Origin: Gammaproteobacteria bacterium
GTDB lineage: Bacteria; Pseudomonadota; Gammaproteobacteria; SZUA-152
Length of the DNA stretch: 35,028 nucleotides
NCBI GenBank assembly: GCA_029882975.1
Contig: JAOUJW010000045.1
Coordinates: forward strand, 1 to 35,028
Direction: 5' to 3'
Every line of letters starts with the position of its first letter. Positions within the stretch are counted from its first letter, which is position 1. Made by a program: the position numbers and the translations under genes. Below are positions 10,717-19,883 of this stretch, piece after piece. Under the pieces are notes generated by a model. The model made no database searches, had not been told where the DNA came from, and saw nothing but the letters and a program-made list of their open reading frames with translations.

Positions 10717-11046
10717 ATGAGTTTTTTTATTTCAGACGCAATGGCGGAAACCGCACCGGCACAAGCGCAAGGTGATCCTTTCGGCCCATTGCTCATGATG
10801 GTTTTAATCTTTGTTTTGTTCTATTTTTTATTGATTCGTCCGCAAGCTAAACGAGCCAAAGAACACAAGCAAATGGTTGAAGCGCTGGCCAAAAACGATG
10901 AAGTTGTGACCAATGGCGGTATTCTGGGCAAGGTGGTTGAAGTGGATGAAAGCTTTCTCACCGTGGAAATCGCTGACAATGTAAGAATTAAGGTACAACG
11001 TCAGGCGGTGGCAACCTTGGTGCCCAAAGGTACCTACAAAGCTTAA
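10717..11046 (+). CDS. yajC: Preprotein translocase subunit YajC
   Basis: Small inner-membrane accessory subunit that associates with SecDF in the Sec translocon. It is 109 residues (E. coli 110). One membrane segment spans about residues 24-42 (LLMMVLIFVLFYFLLI), followed at once by the family signature RPQAKRAKEHKQM and the NDEVVTNGGILGKV segment in a cytosolic beta-rich domain. The ATG at 10717 follows AAGGAAGG at a good distance. It sits 73 bp before secD, as expected for a yajC-secD-secF operon. Confidence 0.97.
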   Translation: MSFFISDAMAETAPAQAQGDPFGPLLMMVLIFVLFYFLLIRPQAKRAKEHKQMVEALAKNDEVVTNGGILGKVVEVDESFLTVEIADNVRIKVQRQAVATLVPKGTYKA

Positions 11047-11119
11047 TAACCTGGGGCTCCAAGCACTCGACTTTAGGACGCTCTCTTTATTTTGAGTCAC
11101 TGAGATTCGGAAAACAACA

Positions 11120-13000
11120 ATGCTAAATCATTACCCGCTTTGGAAATACATTATTATCGTTGGCATACTGGTTGTGGGTTTGTTATATGCCACTCCCAAT
11201 ATATACGGTGAAGATCCGGCCTTACAAATATCCGCAACTCGCGGTGCCGAGGTTTCCCTGAACACACAGGAAACAGTACGCGAAGCATTGCAGGCGGGGG
11301 ACATCAGTGTTCGGGGTATGACCCTGGAAAATTCCCAATTATTGGTGCGCTTGACCAGCGAAGACGATCAATTAAAAGCTCAGGATTTGGTTAACAAAGC
11401 GCTGGCTCCGCCGGAAAACGAAAATCCCAAATACATCGTGGCGTTAAATTTGGCACCGCGCACTCCCAATTGGTTATTGTCCATCAATGCCTTGCCTATG
11501 TATCTGGGCCTGGATCTGCGCGGTGGTGTCCATTTTCTCATGGAAGTGGATGTGGAAACAGCGATCAAACAGGCTGAGGAGCGTTACATCAGTGAGTACC
11601 GTACCTTGTTGCGCGAAAACCGCATTCGCTACAGCAAGATCGGCCGGGTTGCGGATATACCGGGGGCCGTGGAAATCGGTTTCAAGAACGCCGATGCTCG
11701 TGATAAAGGCGAGAAAATTATCCGCCGCGAGTCTGATTTGGAGTTAAGCAGCGTCGATCAGGATGATTTGTTTTATATTCGCGCCACCATTAACGAGAAG
11801 CAAAAAACGGAAATTCGCTCTACCGCGGTTAAACAAAATATCACCATTTTAAGAAACCGGGTAAATGCTCTGGGGGTCAGCGAACCGTTGATTCAGCAAC
11901 AAGGTATCAACCGCATTGTGGTGCAGTTGCCGGGTGTACAAGATACGGCACGGGCCAAGGATATCCTGGGTGCTACGGCGACTCTGGAGTTTCGTTTGGT
12001 GGAAGAAACCGCAGATGTACAAGAAGCGGTAAAAGGCAAAATACCGGCAGGTACCCGTCTGTATCCGCAGCGCGATGGTGGTCATACGGTGTTAAAGAAC
12101 CGGGTTATGCTTACCGGTGACTACATTATGGATGCTTCTTCCGGCATAGATAATAATGGCAGCCCTGCTGTCTTTATTACTCTGGATGGTCGAGGTGCCA
12201 ACATTTTCAGTCGGGTTACCGGCGAAAACATCAAAAAGCTTATGGCGGTCGTGTTCATCGAAACCAAGGTGGAACGCAAAGAGCAGGAAGATGGCACGGT
12301 GGTCAAAACCCGTCGCAAAATTGCTGAGGTTATCAACGTCGCCCGAATTCAGGATCAACTGAGTAAGCGGTTTCAAATAACCGGTTTGGATGATACCTCG
12401 GAAGCCCGTAATCTGGCTCTGTTATTACGTGCCGGTGCTTTGGCGGCACCCATTGAAATTGTGGAAGAGCGTACTGTAGGGCCTTCGTTAGGCAAAGATA
12501 ATATCAGTAAAGGTTTCATGTCCGTCATTATCGGTTTTGTTCTGGTGTTGGCTTTCATGCTCATGTGGTACAAAGGGTTCGGTTTGGTGGCCAATATGGC
12601 GCTGGCCTTTAACCTGGTGATTATCATTGCGGTCATGTCTATATTCCAGTTCACGCTCACTCTACCCGGTATTGCCGGGATTGTGTTAACTGTGGGTATG
12701 GCCGTAGACGCTAACGTACTTATTTTTGAACGTATTCGTGAGGAAGTGGCCAACGGTAACAGTCCGCAAGCGAGCATTCACGCCGGATACGCCAAAGCAT
12801 TATCCACTATTGCGGATGCCAATATCACCACATTGATAGCGGCGGTCATCCTGTTTGCAGCCGGTACCGGGCCAATTAAGGGTTTTGCCATTACCCTGGC
12901 CATTGGGATCGTCACGTCCATGTTTACAGCTATTATGGGTACACGAGGTGTGATTAATCTGTGGTACGGCGGTAAGCGGGTGGAAAAACTATCGGTATAA
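11120..13000 (+). CDS. secD: Protein translocase subunit SecD
   Basis: Inner-membrane RND-type subunit that uses the proton motive force to complete Sec-dependent export from the periplasmic side. It is 626 residues (E. coli 615). There is one N-terminal membrane segment (about residues 9-25), then the signature YLGLDLRGGVHFLMEVD. A large periplasmic P1 domain includes LRNRVNALGVSEPLIQQQG. Five C-terminal membrane segments follow, with GMAVDANVLIFERIREE carrying the conserved Asp of the proton pathway. The ATG at 11120 fits the family N terminus (YPLWKY). secF follows after 55 bp. Confidence 0.98.
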   Translation: MLNHYPLWKYIIIVGILVVGLLYATPNIYGEDPALQISATRGAEVSLNTQETVREALQAGDISVRGMTLENSQLLVRLTSEDDQLKAQDLVNKALAPPENENPKYIVALNLAPRTPNWLLSINALPMYLGLDLRGGVHFLMEVDVETAIKQAEERYISEYRTLLRENRIRYSKIGRVADIPGAVEIGFKNADARDKGEKIIRRESDLELSSVDQDDLFYIRATINEKQKTEIRSTAVKQNITILRNRVNALGVSEPLIQQQGINRIVVQLPGVQDTARAKDILGATATLEFRLVEETADVQEAVKGKIPAGTRLYPQRDGGHTVLKNRVMLTGDYIMDASSGIDNNGSPAVFITLDGRGANIFSRVTGENIKKLMAVVFIETKVERKEQEDGTVVKTRRKIAEVINVARIQDQLSKRFQITGLDDTSEARNLALLLRAGALAAPIEIVEERTVGPSLGKDNISKGFMSVIIGFVLVLAFMLMWYKGFGLVANMALAFNLVIIIAVMSIFQFTLTLPGIAGIVLTVGMAVDANVLIFERIREEVANGNSPQASIHAGYAKALSTIADANITTLIAAVILFAAGTGPIKGFAITLAIGIVTSMFTAIMGTRGVINLWYGGKRVEKLSV

Positions 13001-13055
13001 CGGCCCGATTTCCAGCAAACAAAATATAGACGCGAACCAAATATAGGATAAAAAC

Positions 13056-14006
13056 ATGCATCTGTTTAGTAAAGTACCTCAAATTGCTTTTATGGCGCGA
13101 CGGCAAATTTCCATGATCGTCTCTCTGGTGCTGGTATTGGGATCCATGGTCAGCCTGGGTGTTCAAGGGCTGAACTTTGGCCTGGATTTTTCCGGCGGTA
13201 CCCTAATTGAATTAGGCTACAAAGAAGCAGTGGATATCACCAGAACCCGGGACGGCTTGGCCAAAGCCGGTTTTGATGATGCTGTCGTCCAACACTTTGG
13301 TACAGCGCGGGATGTGATCGTACGGCTGGCTCCCAGAGAAGGCGTGAGTGAGGCGGACTTGAGTTCGAAAGTGATTAAGTCCCTGGAAAACCTAGGTGGT
13401 GAATTCGAAACACGCCGGGTGGAATTTGTGGGTCCGCAAGTGGGTGAGGAACTCACTGAAGACGGTGGCTTGGCTGTGGTGTATGCACTGATTTGCATTT
13501 TTATTTACGTGTTTTTCCGGTTTGAATGGCGTTTTGCCCTGGGGGCGGTTATTGCCTTGTTTCATGACGTGTTGATAACCCTGGGCATTTTTTCCGCATT
13601 TCAACTGGAGTTTGATTTGACCGTGCTGGCGGCTTGTCTGGCAGTAATCGGTTATTCACTTAACGACACCATTGTGGTTTGTGATCGTATACGTGAGAAC
13701 TTCCGTAAGATGCGCAAAGGCACCAGCATGGAAATTGTGGATGCCTCATTGAATCAGACTCTGGCACGGACTCTAACCACTTCTGTAACTACGTTGCTGG
13801 TATTGATTGCCTTGTTGTTTTTTGGCGGTGAATTGATTCGCGGATTTTCCATAGCCTTGATCATTGGTATCGTGGTGGGAACCTACTCCTCTATTTATGT
13901 GGCCAGCAGCAGTGCCTTGGCATTGGGTATCAGCAAAGCCGATTTGATGCCGGTTAAGAAGGAAGGTTTGGAAGGCGAGGAAGAGGGTGCAGACTACGTG
14001 CCCTAG
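13056..14006 (+). CDS. secF: Protein translocase subunit SecF
   Basis: Partner of SecD in the inner membrane. It is 316 residues (E. coli 323). The family elements are present: one N-terminal membrane segment, the GLDFSGGTLIEL motif, a small periplasmic domain with RRVEFVGPQVG, and five membrane segments including IGYSLNDTIVVCDRIRENFR and TRTLTTSVTTL-type helices. The C-terminal tail is short and acidic (EGEEEGADYVP). The order and 55-bp spacing after secD support one transcript. glyA begins 50 bp downstream, so read-through into the next block is possible. Confidence 0.98.
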   Translation: MHLFSKVPQIAFMARRQISMIVSLVLVLGSMVSLGVQGLNFGLDFSGGTLIELGYKEAVDITRTRDGLAKAGFDDAVVQHFGTARDVIVRLAPREGVSEADLSSKVIKSLENLGGEFETRRVEFVGPQVGEELTEDGGLAVVYALICIFIYVFFRFEWRFALGAVIALFHDVLITLGIFSAFQLEFDLTVLAACLAVIGYSLNDTIVVCDRIRENFRKMRKGTSMEIVDASLNQTLARTLTTSVTTLLVLIALLFFGGELIRGFSIALIIGIVVGTYSSIYVASSSALALGISKADLMPVKKEGLEGEEEGADYVP

Positions 14007-14056
14007 AGCGAGAGGCGGTACAAAACGAATTGGAATGACTAACTACGGGATGCAAT

Positions 14057-15313
14057 ATGTTCAGCAAAGATATGACCATAGCGGGTTTTGACGAGGAATT
14101 GTGGCAGGCCATTCTGCACGAACAAGACCGTCAGGAAGAGCACATCGAATTAATCGCTTCGGAAAACTACACCAGCCCACGCGTCATGCAGGCACAGGGT
14201 TCTGTGCTGACCAATAAGTACGCTGAGGGTTATCCCAAAAAACGTTATTACGGCGGTTGTGAAAATGTGGATGTGGCTGAGCAGTTGGCCATCGATCGTG
14301 CCAAACAGTTATTCGGCGCCGATTATGCCAACGTACAACCTCACTCCGGTTCCCAAGCTAATGCAGCGGTATATCTGGCACTGTTACAACCGGGCGATAC
14401 CATTTTGGGTATGAGCTTGGCCCACGGAGGGCATTTAACCCACGGTTCTAAAGTGAATTTTTCCGGTAAGCTGTTTAATGCTATTCAATACGGTTTGAAC
14501 GAGACCACCGGTGAAATCGACTACGATCAGGTCGACGCCTTAGCGCGCGAACACAAACCCAAAATGATTGTAGCCGGATTCAGTGCTTATTCTCGTGTGG
14601 TGGATTGGCAGCGTTTTCGCTCCATCGCCGACGAAGTGGGGGCTTATTTATTTGTGGATATGGCTCATGTGGCCGGCCTGGTGGCTGCCGGGGTGTATCC
14701 CAGCCCGGTGGCGATAGCCGACGTCACCACAACCACCACACACAAGACCTTGCGTGGCCCTCGCGGCGGCTTGATTCTGGCCCAAGCCAATCCGGAGATC
14801 GAAAAAAAGCTCAATTCCTTGGTGTTTCCGGGTACCCAGGGGGGGCCTTTGATGCATGTCATTGCAGCCAAAGCCGTGGCGTTTAAAGAAGCTCTACAAG
14901 ACGATTTTAAAACCTATCAACAGCAAGTGGTGCAAAACGCCAGAGCCATGGCTGATGTGATGCAGCAACGCGGTTATAAAGTGGTATCCGGTGGCACGGA
15001 TAATCATTTGTTTTTATTGGATCTGATTGATAAAGGCATTACCGGCAAAGATGCCGACGCCGCTTTAGGGCGCGCCAATATCACTGTGAACAAGAACAGT
15101 GTCCCCAATGATCCCCAGTCTCCTTTTGTGACCAGCGGTTTGCGTATCGGTACGCCGGCGGCCACCACCCGAGGTTTTGGTGAAGCGGAAGTGCGGGATG
15201 TGGCCAATTGGATGTGCGACGTCCTGGACGATATCAATAACGAAGACACAATCCAGAAAGTGAAACAGCACGTACTGGATCTGTGCAAACGGCATCCCGT
15301 ATACCGCGGCTGA
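14057..15313 (+). CDS. glyA: Serine hydroxymethyltransferase
   Basis: PLP enzyme that converts serine and tetrahydrofolate to glycine and 5,10-methylene-THF in the cytosol, the main source of one-carbon units. It is 418 residues (E. coli 417). [18 protein letters not shown] and [15 protein letters not shown] are the N-terminal signatures. [14 protein letters not shown] contains the Schiff-base Lys at 230. The ATG at 14057 is the only start that fits; an internal ATG five codons on is less consistent with family length. glyA directly ahead of nrdR is a common gammaproteobacterial arrangement, linking one-carbon supply with the nucleotide and riboflavin genes. Confidence 0.98.
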   Translation: MFSKDMTIAGFDEELWQAILHEQDRQEEHIELIASENYTSPRVMQAQGSVLTNKYAEGYPKKRYYGGCENVDVAEQLAIDRAKQLFGADYANVQPHSGSQANAAVYLALLQPGDTILGMSLAHGGHLTHGSKVNFSGKLFNAIQYGLNETTGEIDYDQVDALAREHKPKMIVAGFSAYSRVVDWQRFRSIADEVGAYLFVDMAHVAGLVAAGVYPSPVAIADVTTTTTHKTLRGPRGGLILAQANPEIEKKLNSLVFPGTQGGPLMHVIAAKAVAFKEALQDDFKTYQQQVVQNARAMADVMQQRGYKVVSGGTDNHLFLLDLIDKGITGKDADAALGRANITVNKNSVPNDPQSPFVTSGLRIGTPAATTRGFGEAEVRDVANWMCDVLDDINNEDTIQKVKQHVLDLCKRHPVYRG

Positions 15314-15374
15314 TATTGTTCGGGAGCGGTTCGCAGATTCGGACCTAACTTAAAAAATCCGTCAGGGTACCCTT

Positions 15375-15884
15375 ATGCGTTGTCCATTTTGCGAAGCGGA
15401 TGAAACCAAAGTTATCGATTCCCGTCTGGCGGAAGAAGGATTTGTGGTGCGGCGGCGGCGAGAATGTTTAAGCTGCAGTGAACGCTTCACCACCTTTGAA
15501 AATGCCGAATTGGTGATGCCGCAGGTGATTAAAAACGATGGTTTGCGTGAGTCCTTCAATGAAGACAAACTGAAGGTCGGTTTTTTAAGAGCCCTGGAAA
15601 AGCGACCGGTACCGGTGGATGCTATTGAATCGGCCATGGGACGCATCAAAAAACGCCTGCGCGCGTTGGGCGATCGGGAAGTCAAGTCCATTGTCATTGG
15701 TGAATGGGTAATGGACGAGTTAAAAAATCTCGACCAAGTGGCCTACGTGCGTTATGCCTCGGTTTACCGCAGTTTTCAGGATGTAAAAGCCTTTCGCGAA
15801 GAAATCGAACGCTTGGAACAGCAACCGACCCCAGAGCAAAAACAGGCGCAAATTTCCTTATTGGATGATGAGGAAAAGCGGTGA
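15375..15884 (+). CDS. nrdR: Transcriptional repressor NrdR
   Basis: ATP/dATP-sensing repressor of ribonucleotide reductase genes. It is 169 residues. The N-terminal zinc ribbon has Cys 3, 6, 31 and 34 (MRCPFC and CLSC), and residues about 49-139 are an ATP-cone. The C-terminal tail is Gln/Glu-rich. The ATG at 15375 gives the invariant MRCPFC start. Its TGA stop lies inside the ribD GTG start (GTGA overlap), so translation is likely coupled. No NrdR-box pair was recognised in the window, consistent with targets (nrdAB and others) lying elsewhere. Confidence 0.97.
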   Translation: MRCPFCEADETKVIDSRLAEEGFVVRRRRECLSCSERFTTFENAELVMPQVIKNDGLRESFNEDKLKVGFLRALEKRPVPVDAIESAMGRIKKRLRALGDREVKSIVIGEWVMDELKNLDQVAYVRYASVYRSFQDVKAFREEIERLEQQPTPEQKQAQISLLDDEEKR

Positions 15885-17005
15885 ACGGCCAGGATGAGCG
15901 GTATATGGCCATGGCACTTCGTCTGGCCGAAAGGGGTATGAACACTACCCGGCCTAACCCGCGGGTGGGATGTGTGTTGGTCAAAGACGGTGAAATCGTG
16001 GGCGAGGGCTGGCATGAGCGGGCCGGAGAACCCCACGCGGAAATTCATGCTTTAAACCAAGCGGGCGATAAAGCCAAAGGCGCGGTAGCCTACGTGAGTT
16101 TGGAGCCGTGCTGTCATCAGGGACGCACCGGCCCTTGTTCTCAGGCCTTGATTCAGGCTGGAGTGCGCCGAGTGGTGGCTGCCATGTTGGACCCCAATCC
16201 CAAGGTGGCAGGTCAGGGGCTGGCACAATTGCATCAGGCCGGTGTGGAAACCCTTCATGGTCTATTACAGGCTCAGGCTGAGGAATTAAATACGGGGTTT
16301 ATTTTCCGTATGCGCCACGGCCGGCCCAGGATCACCTGCAAACTGGCCGTAAGTCTGGACGGTCATACCGCCATGGCCAATGGCGAAAGTCAATGGATAA
16401 CCTCCGAGCCGGCTCGATTGGATGTGCACATGCTCAGAGCTCGCAGTTGCGCCATCCTAACCGGTGTCGGAACCATACTCAGTGATGATCCCTCGCTAAC
16501 GGTCCGCTTGCCCGATTGGGACCCGGAGTTTCAACCGCTACGCGTTATAATGGACAGTCAACTGCAGACACCGCCCAATGCACGTTGTCTGGCTTTGCCG
16601 GGACGAACGTTGATACTGACGCTGGGTGCCGGTTCGGATAAACAACGGGTTTTGGAGCGGGCCGGTGCGGAGATAGTGGCTTTACCTGCCGATGCGCAGG
16701 GACGTGTGGATTTGTCGACAGCAATGTCTCATCTGGGTCGGTTGGAGATTAATGAGCTAATGGTGGAGGCCGGAGCCGCCTTAAACGGTGCGCTTTTGGA
16801 GTCCGGTTTGATGGATCAGTGTGTGATTTATGTGGCACCTCATTTTATGGGCAGCCAGACCCGGCCCATGTTGGAAACACCGGCTTTGGGTACCATGGCG
16901 GATCGAGTGCAATTGGACATCAAGGAATGGCGTGCGGTGGGCCGGGATTGGCGGATTACCGCAGTACCCGAAGTAGAACCAAAAAAAAATGCAATGAGGA
17001 ATTGA
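15881..17005 (+). CDS. ribD: Bifunctional pyrimidine deaminase/reductase RibD
   Basis: Performs the second and third steps of riboflavin synthesis: deamination of the pyrimidine and NADPH reduction of the ribosyl side chain. It is 374 residues. The deaminase domain (1-145) carries the zinc site HAE (52-54) with [11 protein letters not shown] (Cys 77 and 86). The reductase domain (about 148-365) starts at [16 protein letters not shown] and includes SQWITSE. The GTG start at 15881 overlaps the nrdR stop by 4 nt and follows GAGGAAAAG at a good distance. The stop shares one base with the ribE start, so nrdR-ribD-ribE form a tightly coupled unit. Confidence 0.97.
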   Translation: MNGQDERYMAMALRLAERGMNTTRPNPRVGCVLVKDGEIVGEGWHERAGEPHAEIHALNQAGDKAKGAVAYVSLEPCCHQGRTGPCSQALIQAGVRRVVAAMLDPNPKVAGQGLAQLHQAGVETLHGLLQAQAEELNTGFIFRMRHGRPRITCKLAVSLDGHTAMANGESQWITSEPARLDVHMLRARSCAILTGVGTILSDDPSLTVRLPDWDPEFQPLRVIMDSQLQTPPNARCLALPGRTLILTLGAGSDKQRVLERAGAEIVALPADAQGRVDLSTAMSHLGRLEINELMVEAGAALNGALLESGLMDQCVIYVAPHFMGSQTRPMLETPALGTMADRVQLDIKEWRAVGRDWRITAVPEVEPKKNAMRN

Positions 17006-17673
17006 TGTTTACCGGAATCATTCAGGCCGTGGGCAGTGTCAATGCGTGTCGCCGTGAAACGGGCGATATGGTGTTGAATCTGGATACGGGCAAAATGCCT
17101 ATGCAGCATGTGCAACTGGGTGACAGTATAGCGGTTAATGGTGTGTGTCTGACCGTGGTGCGTAAAAGCGATAGGGGGTTTGATGCGGATGTTTCAGCGG
17201 AATCGCTGCAGAGGACGACCCTGGGTGAGATCCAAATCGGCAGTCGTGTCAATTTGGAGCAAGCCTTAACCCCAACCACTCATTTGGGCGGACATATTGT
17301 CAGTGGCCATGTGGACGGTGTAGGGGCAGTGTTGAAACGCTGGAGTGATGGGCGTTCGGAGCGGTTTCGCTTTGAAGTACCGCAAAATCTGGCTCGCTAT
17401 ATCGCTGAAAAAGGTTCCATTTGCATTGATGGTATTAGTCTTACGGTGAATTCAGTGGAAAACAACACCTTTGAAGTGAATATCGTACCCCACACACTGC
17501 AGGAAACCACGATGGGTGAATTTAAACCGGGAAGGAAAGTAAACCTGGAAGTGGATATAATAGCCCGATACTTGGAACGCTTGATTCAGGGGGGAGTCCT
17601 GGAATCCAAGGATGCCGGGCAGGGTATTACCCAGGCATTGCTGGCACAACACGGTTTTATAAAGCCCGTGTAA
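17005..17673 (+). CDS. ribE: Riboflavin synthase, alpha subunit
   Basis: Dismutates two 6,7-dimethyl-8-ribityllumazine molecules to riboflavin. It is 222 residues, made of two lumazine-binding repeats. The first begins [12 protein letters not shown] and includes NGVCLTVV. The second includes GHIVSGHVDGVG and IDGISLTVN. The frame is open back to 16819, but the conserved N terminus begins at the ATG at 17005-17007, preceded by GAGGA at 16996-17000 and overlapping the ribD TGA by one base. That choice removes 62 spurious residues that are out-of-frame ribD. ribB(X) starts 47 bp downstream. Confidence 0.97.
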   Translation: MFTGIIQAVGSVNACRRETGDMVLNLDTGKMPMQHVQLGDSIAVNGVCLTVVRKSDRGFDADVSAESLQRTTLGEIQIGSRVNLEQALTPTTHLGGHIVSGHVDGVGAVLKRWSDGRSERFRFEVPQNLARYIAEKGSICIDGISLTVNSVENNTFEVNIVPHTLQETTMGEFKPGRKVNLEVDIIARYLERLIQGGVLESKDAGQGITQALLAQHGFIKPV

Positions 17674-17720
17674 CACACGTATTGATACGGTTTTTGAAGA
17701 AGTTATAAAGCAGACCAAAC

Positions 17721-18830
17721 ATGAAATTAAACAATATTGAAGAGATCATCGCAGACATCCGTGAAGGCAAGATGGTAATCCTAATGGATGACGAGGACCG
17801 CGAAAACGAAGGTGACATTATTATGGCTGCCTCCAAGGTTGAGGCGGTGGATATTAATTTCATGGCACGTTACGGTCGTGGTTTGATATGCCTTACTCTG
17901 ACTCGGGATCGTTGCGAACAACTAAAGTTGCCGTTAATGGTGAATGATAATTCCGCCGCTTACGGTACCAATTTTACTTTATCCATAGAAGCGGCACACG
18001 GGGTGACGACAGGAATTTCTGCGGCTGATCGAGCCACTACCGTCCAAGCGGCGGTTGCGCCGGACGCGGGACCTGCAGACATTGTTCAGCCTGGACATAT
18101 TTTTCCCATTATGGCGCAGCCCGGAGGGGTATTGACCCGCGCCGGCCATACCGAGGCCGGGTGTGATCTGGCTCGTCTGGCCGGACTGGAGCCTGCCGCC
18201 GTGATTGTGGAAGTGCTTAATGAAGATGGAAGCATGGCTCGGCGTCCGGACCTGGAGGTGTTTGCCAAGGAGTTTGGTTTAAAAATCGGTACCATTGCTG
18301 ATTTGATCGAATATCGGTTGCAAAAAGAGCACAATCTGGATCGCATTGCTGAGTGTCAGTTAAAAAACAGCATTGGCGAATTTAAGTTAGTAAGTTATCG
18401 TGATCTCATCGACAATCAAGTGCATCTTGCCATTGTAAAAGGGGAGATCGACGGTGACACACCAACGTTGGTGCGTGTCCACATGCCGCACTATTTGCAT
18501 GATGTGTTGGGAATGGAAAGACCCGACAGCGGTTGGCCTTTGAAGGATGCGATGAAACTCATCGAATCCGAGGGCAGTGGCGTTATTATCATGTTGAGCC
18601 AGCAAGACGCCCAAGAGGGCATGGTAGAGCGCATAAAAACCTATCAGGCGGAAGATGAAGGCCGGGACATGCCGCACCGGGAACCCAGTAACGATCTGCG
18701 TATGTACGGTCGCGGTGCGCAAATTTTGCTAAACCTGGGCGTGCGCAAAATGCGGGTCCTCAGTGCTCCCAAACGTATGCACGGTCTGTCCGGCTTTGGG
18801 CTGGAAGTGGTGGAATATGTCTCCGGTTAA
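17721..18830 (+). CDS. ribB: 3,4-dihydroxy-2-butanone 4-phosphate synthase with degenerate GTP cyclohydrolase II-like domain
   Basis: The N-terminal domain (1-200) is RibB, which makes the four-carbon riboflavin precursor from ribulose 5-phosphate. [12 protein letters not shown] (22-32) and the [14 protein letters not shown] region (140-153) hold its acidic and phosphate-binding residues. Residues about 205-369 align with RibA, but the zinc-binding RVHSECLTGD motif is replaced by [10 protein letters not shown] (252-261), and no Cys replaces the downstream CDC pair. The GTP cyclohydrolase II zinc site is therefore absent. This matches the RibBX type described in proteobacteria rather than a bifunctional RibBA. 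A separate ribA would be needed elsewhere. It is part of the rib cluster, 71 bp before ribH. Confidence 0.93.
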   Translation: MKLNNIEEIIADIREGKMVILMDDEDRENEGDIIMAASKVEAVDINFMARYGRGLICLTLTRDRCEQLKLPLMVNDNSAAYGTNFTLSIEAAHGVTTGISAADRATTVQAAVAPDAGPADIVQPGHIFPIMAQPGGVLTRAGHTEAGCDLARLAGLEPAAVIVEVLNEDGSMARRPDLEVFAKEFGLKIGTIADLIEYRLQKEHNLDRIAECQLKNSIGEFKLVSYRDLIDNQVHLAIVKGEIDGDTPTLVRVHMPHYLHDVLGMERPDSGWPLKDAMKLIESEGSGVIIMLSQQDAQEGMVERIKTYQAEDEGRDMPHREPSNDLRMYGRGAQILLNLGVRKMRVLSAPKRMHGLSGFGLEVVEYVSG

Positions 18831-18864
18831 ATCGGTATTTAAACCGGGCATCGGGTATTTAAAG
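18823..18864 (+). repeat. Small palindrome and tandem repeat between ribB(X) and ribH
   Basis: CCGGTTAA (18823-18830) can pair with TTTAAACCGG (18838-18847) with one bulge. ATCGGTATTTAAA (18831-18843) recurs as ATCGGGTATTTAAAG (18850-18864). The structure lies about 37 bp ahead of the ribH start. It does not resemble an FMN riboswitch, whose conserved multi-stem core would need over 100 nt. It may be chance or a minor processing site. Confidence 0.3.
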
Positions 18865-18901
18865 AATAGTGTTAAAGAATTGAAAGAATCGAGGAAAATC
18901 A

Positions 18902-19375
18902 ATGACAATCCAAAACCTTATTGAAGGCGAATTGGTGGTACGGGGTTCCAGCTTCTGTATTATTGCATCGCGTTTTAATGACTTTATTGTAGAAAATCTG
19001 GTGAACGGCGCCGTGGATACCTTAAAGCGTCATGGTGCTGAAGACAAGGATATCACCCTGGTGCGTATTCCCGGGGCGTTTGAAATGCCTTTGGCGGCCA
19101 AACGGATTGCTGCGAAGGACCAATACGATGCCATTATTGCTTTAGGTGCGGTTATTCGTGGTGGTACTCCTCATTTTGAATATGTAGCCGGAGAATGTAC
19201 CAAAGGTCTGGCCTCCGTGTCTTCCGAGTTTGATATTCCAGTGGCCTTTGGCGTACTCACTGTAGACACCATTGAGCAGGCGATAGAACGTGCGGGCACC
19301 AAGGCCGGTAACAAAGGGGTGGAAGCCGCCCTTTCCGCTATTGAAATGGTAAACGTTTTGCGGTTGATCAGTTAA
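18902..19375 (+). CDS. ribH: 6,7-dimethyl-8-ribityllumazine synthase
   Basis: Condenses the ribitylamino-uracil and the four-carbon phosphate to lumazine, the penultimate riboflavin step. It forms icosahedral or pentameric shells in other bacteria. It is 157 residues (E. coli 156). Signatures are [16 protein letters not shown], the substrate-loop [29 protein letters not shown] with the catalytic-region His, and [14 protein letters not shown]. The ATG at 18902 follows GAGGAAAATC. nusB begins 65 bp later, and the ribH-nusB pair is widely conserved. Confidence 0.98.
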   Translation: MTIQNLIEGELVVRGSSFCIIASRFNDFIVENLVNGAVDTLKRHGAEDKDITLVRIPGAFEMPLAAKRIAAKDQYDAIIALGAVIRGGTPHFEYVAGECTKGLASVSSEFDIPVAFGVLTVDTIEQAIERAGTKAGNKGVEAALSAIEMVNVLRLIS

Positions 19376-19440
19376 TCGGTCTCCACGAGTTTTGTAATCC
19401 CCTTTTGTGATCCCCTACTATGGGGTAGCAGGTAACAGGT

Positions 19441-19875
19441 ATGAGTAAGGCCAGAAGCCTCGCCAGAAAACGTGCGGTACAAGCACTGTATATGTGGCAA
19501 ATGACCGGTCAGAATATTTCTGATATTGACCAACAGTTTGTGTTGGAAAACGATATGGATAAAGTGGATATGGAGTATTTCCACGAATTGTTACATCGTG
19601 TTCCTGCGGTGGTGGATGAACTGGATACCCATATTGAGCCGGTGCTGGATCGCCCATTGGCTGAGTTGGATCCGGTGGAATACACGGTAATGCGCATCGG
19701 GGTTTACGAACTGCAGTTCCGACTGGATATTCCGTACAAGGTGGCCATCAACGAAGCGGTGAAACTGGCGAAAACGTACGGTGCAGAAGAAGGTCATAAA
19801 TACGTCAACAGCATTCTTGACCATATAGCTCGCAAATTGCGCGCGGTGGAAATCAAAGCCGCTGCCAATAAGTAG
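19441..19875 (+). CDS. nusB: Transcription antitermination protein NusB
   Basis: RNA-binding protein that, with NusE/S10, binds boxA and supports antitermination on rRNA operons. It is 144 residues (E. coli 139), all-helical. ARKRAVQALYMWQMT near the N terminus and the C-terminal VAINEAVKLAKTYGAEEGHKYVNSILD are the family signatures. The ATG at 19441 follows a purine-rich AGCAGGTAACAGG stretch. A weak inverted pair, CCCC...GGGG, lies just before it (around 19410-19425). thiL follows almost immediately. Confidence 0.97.
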   Translation: MSKARSLARKRAVQALYMWQMTGQNISDIDQQFVLENDMDKVDMEYFHELLHRVPAVVDELDTHIEPVLDRPLAELDPVEYTVMRIGVYELQFRLDIPYKVAINEAVKLAKTYGAEEGHKYVNSILDHIARKLRAVEIKAAANK

Positions 19876-19883
19876 AGTTGGCA

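Noticed and set aside
16819-17004. Upstream extension of the riboflavin synthase frame (62 more residues)
   Set aside because: The extension overlaps ribD in another frame, has no Shine-Dalgarno, and the conserved MFTGIIQ start with GAGGA upstream lies at 17005.
17674-18901. Possible FMN riboswitch in the rib cluster
   Set aside because: The gaps (47 and 71 bp) are too short for the FMN element, and none of its conserved segments were recognised.
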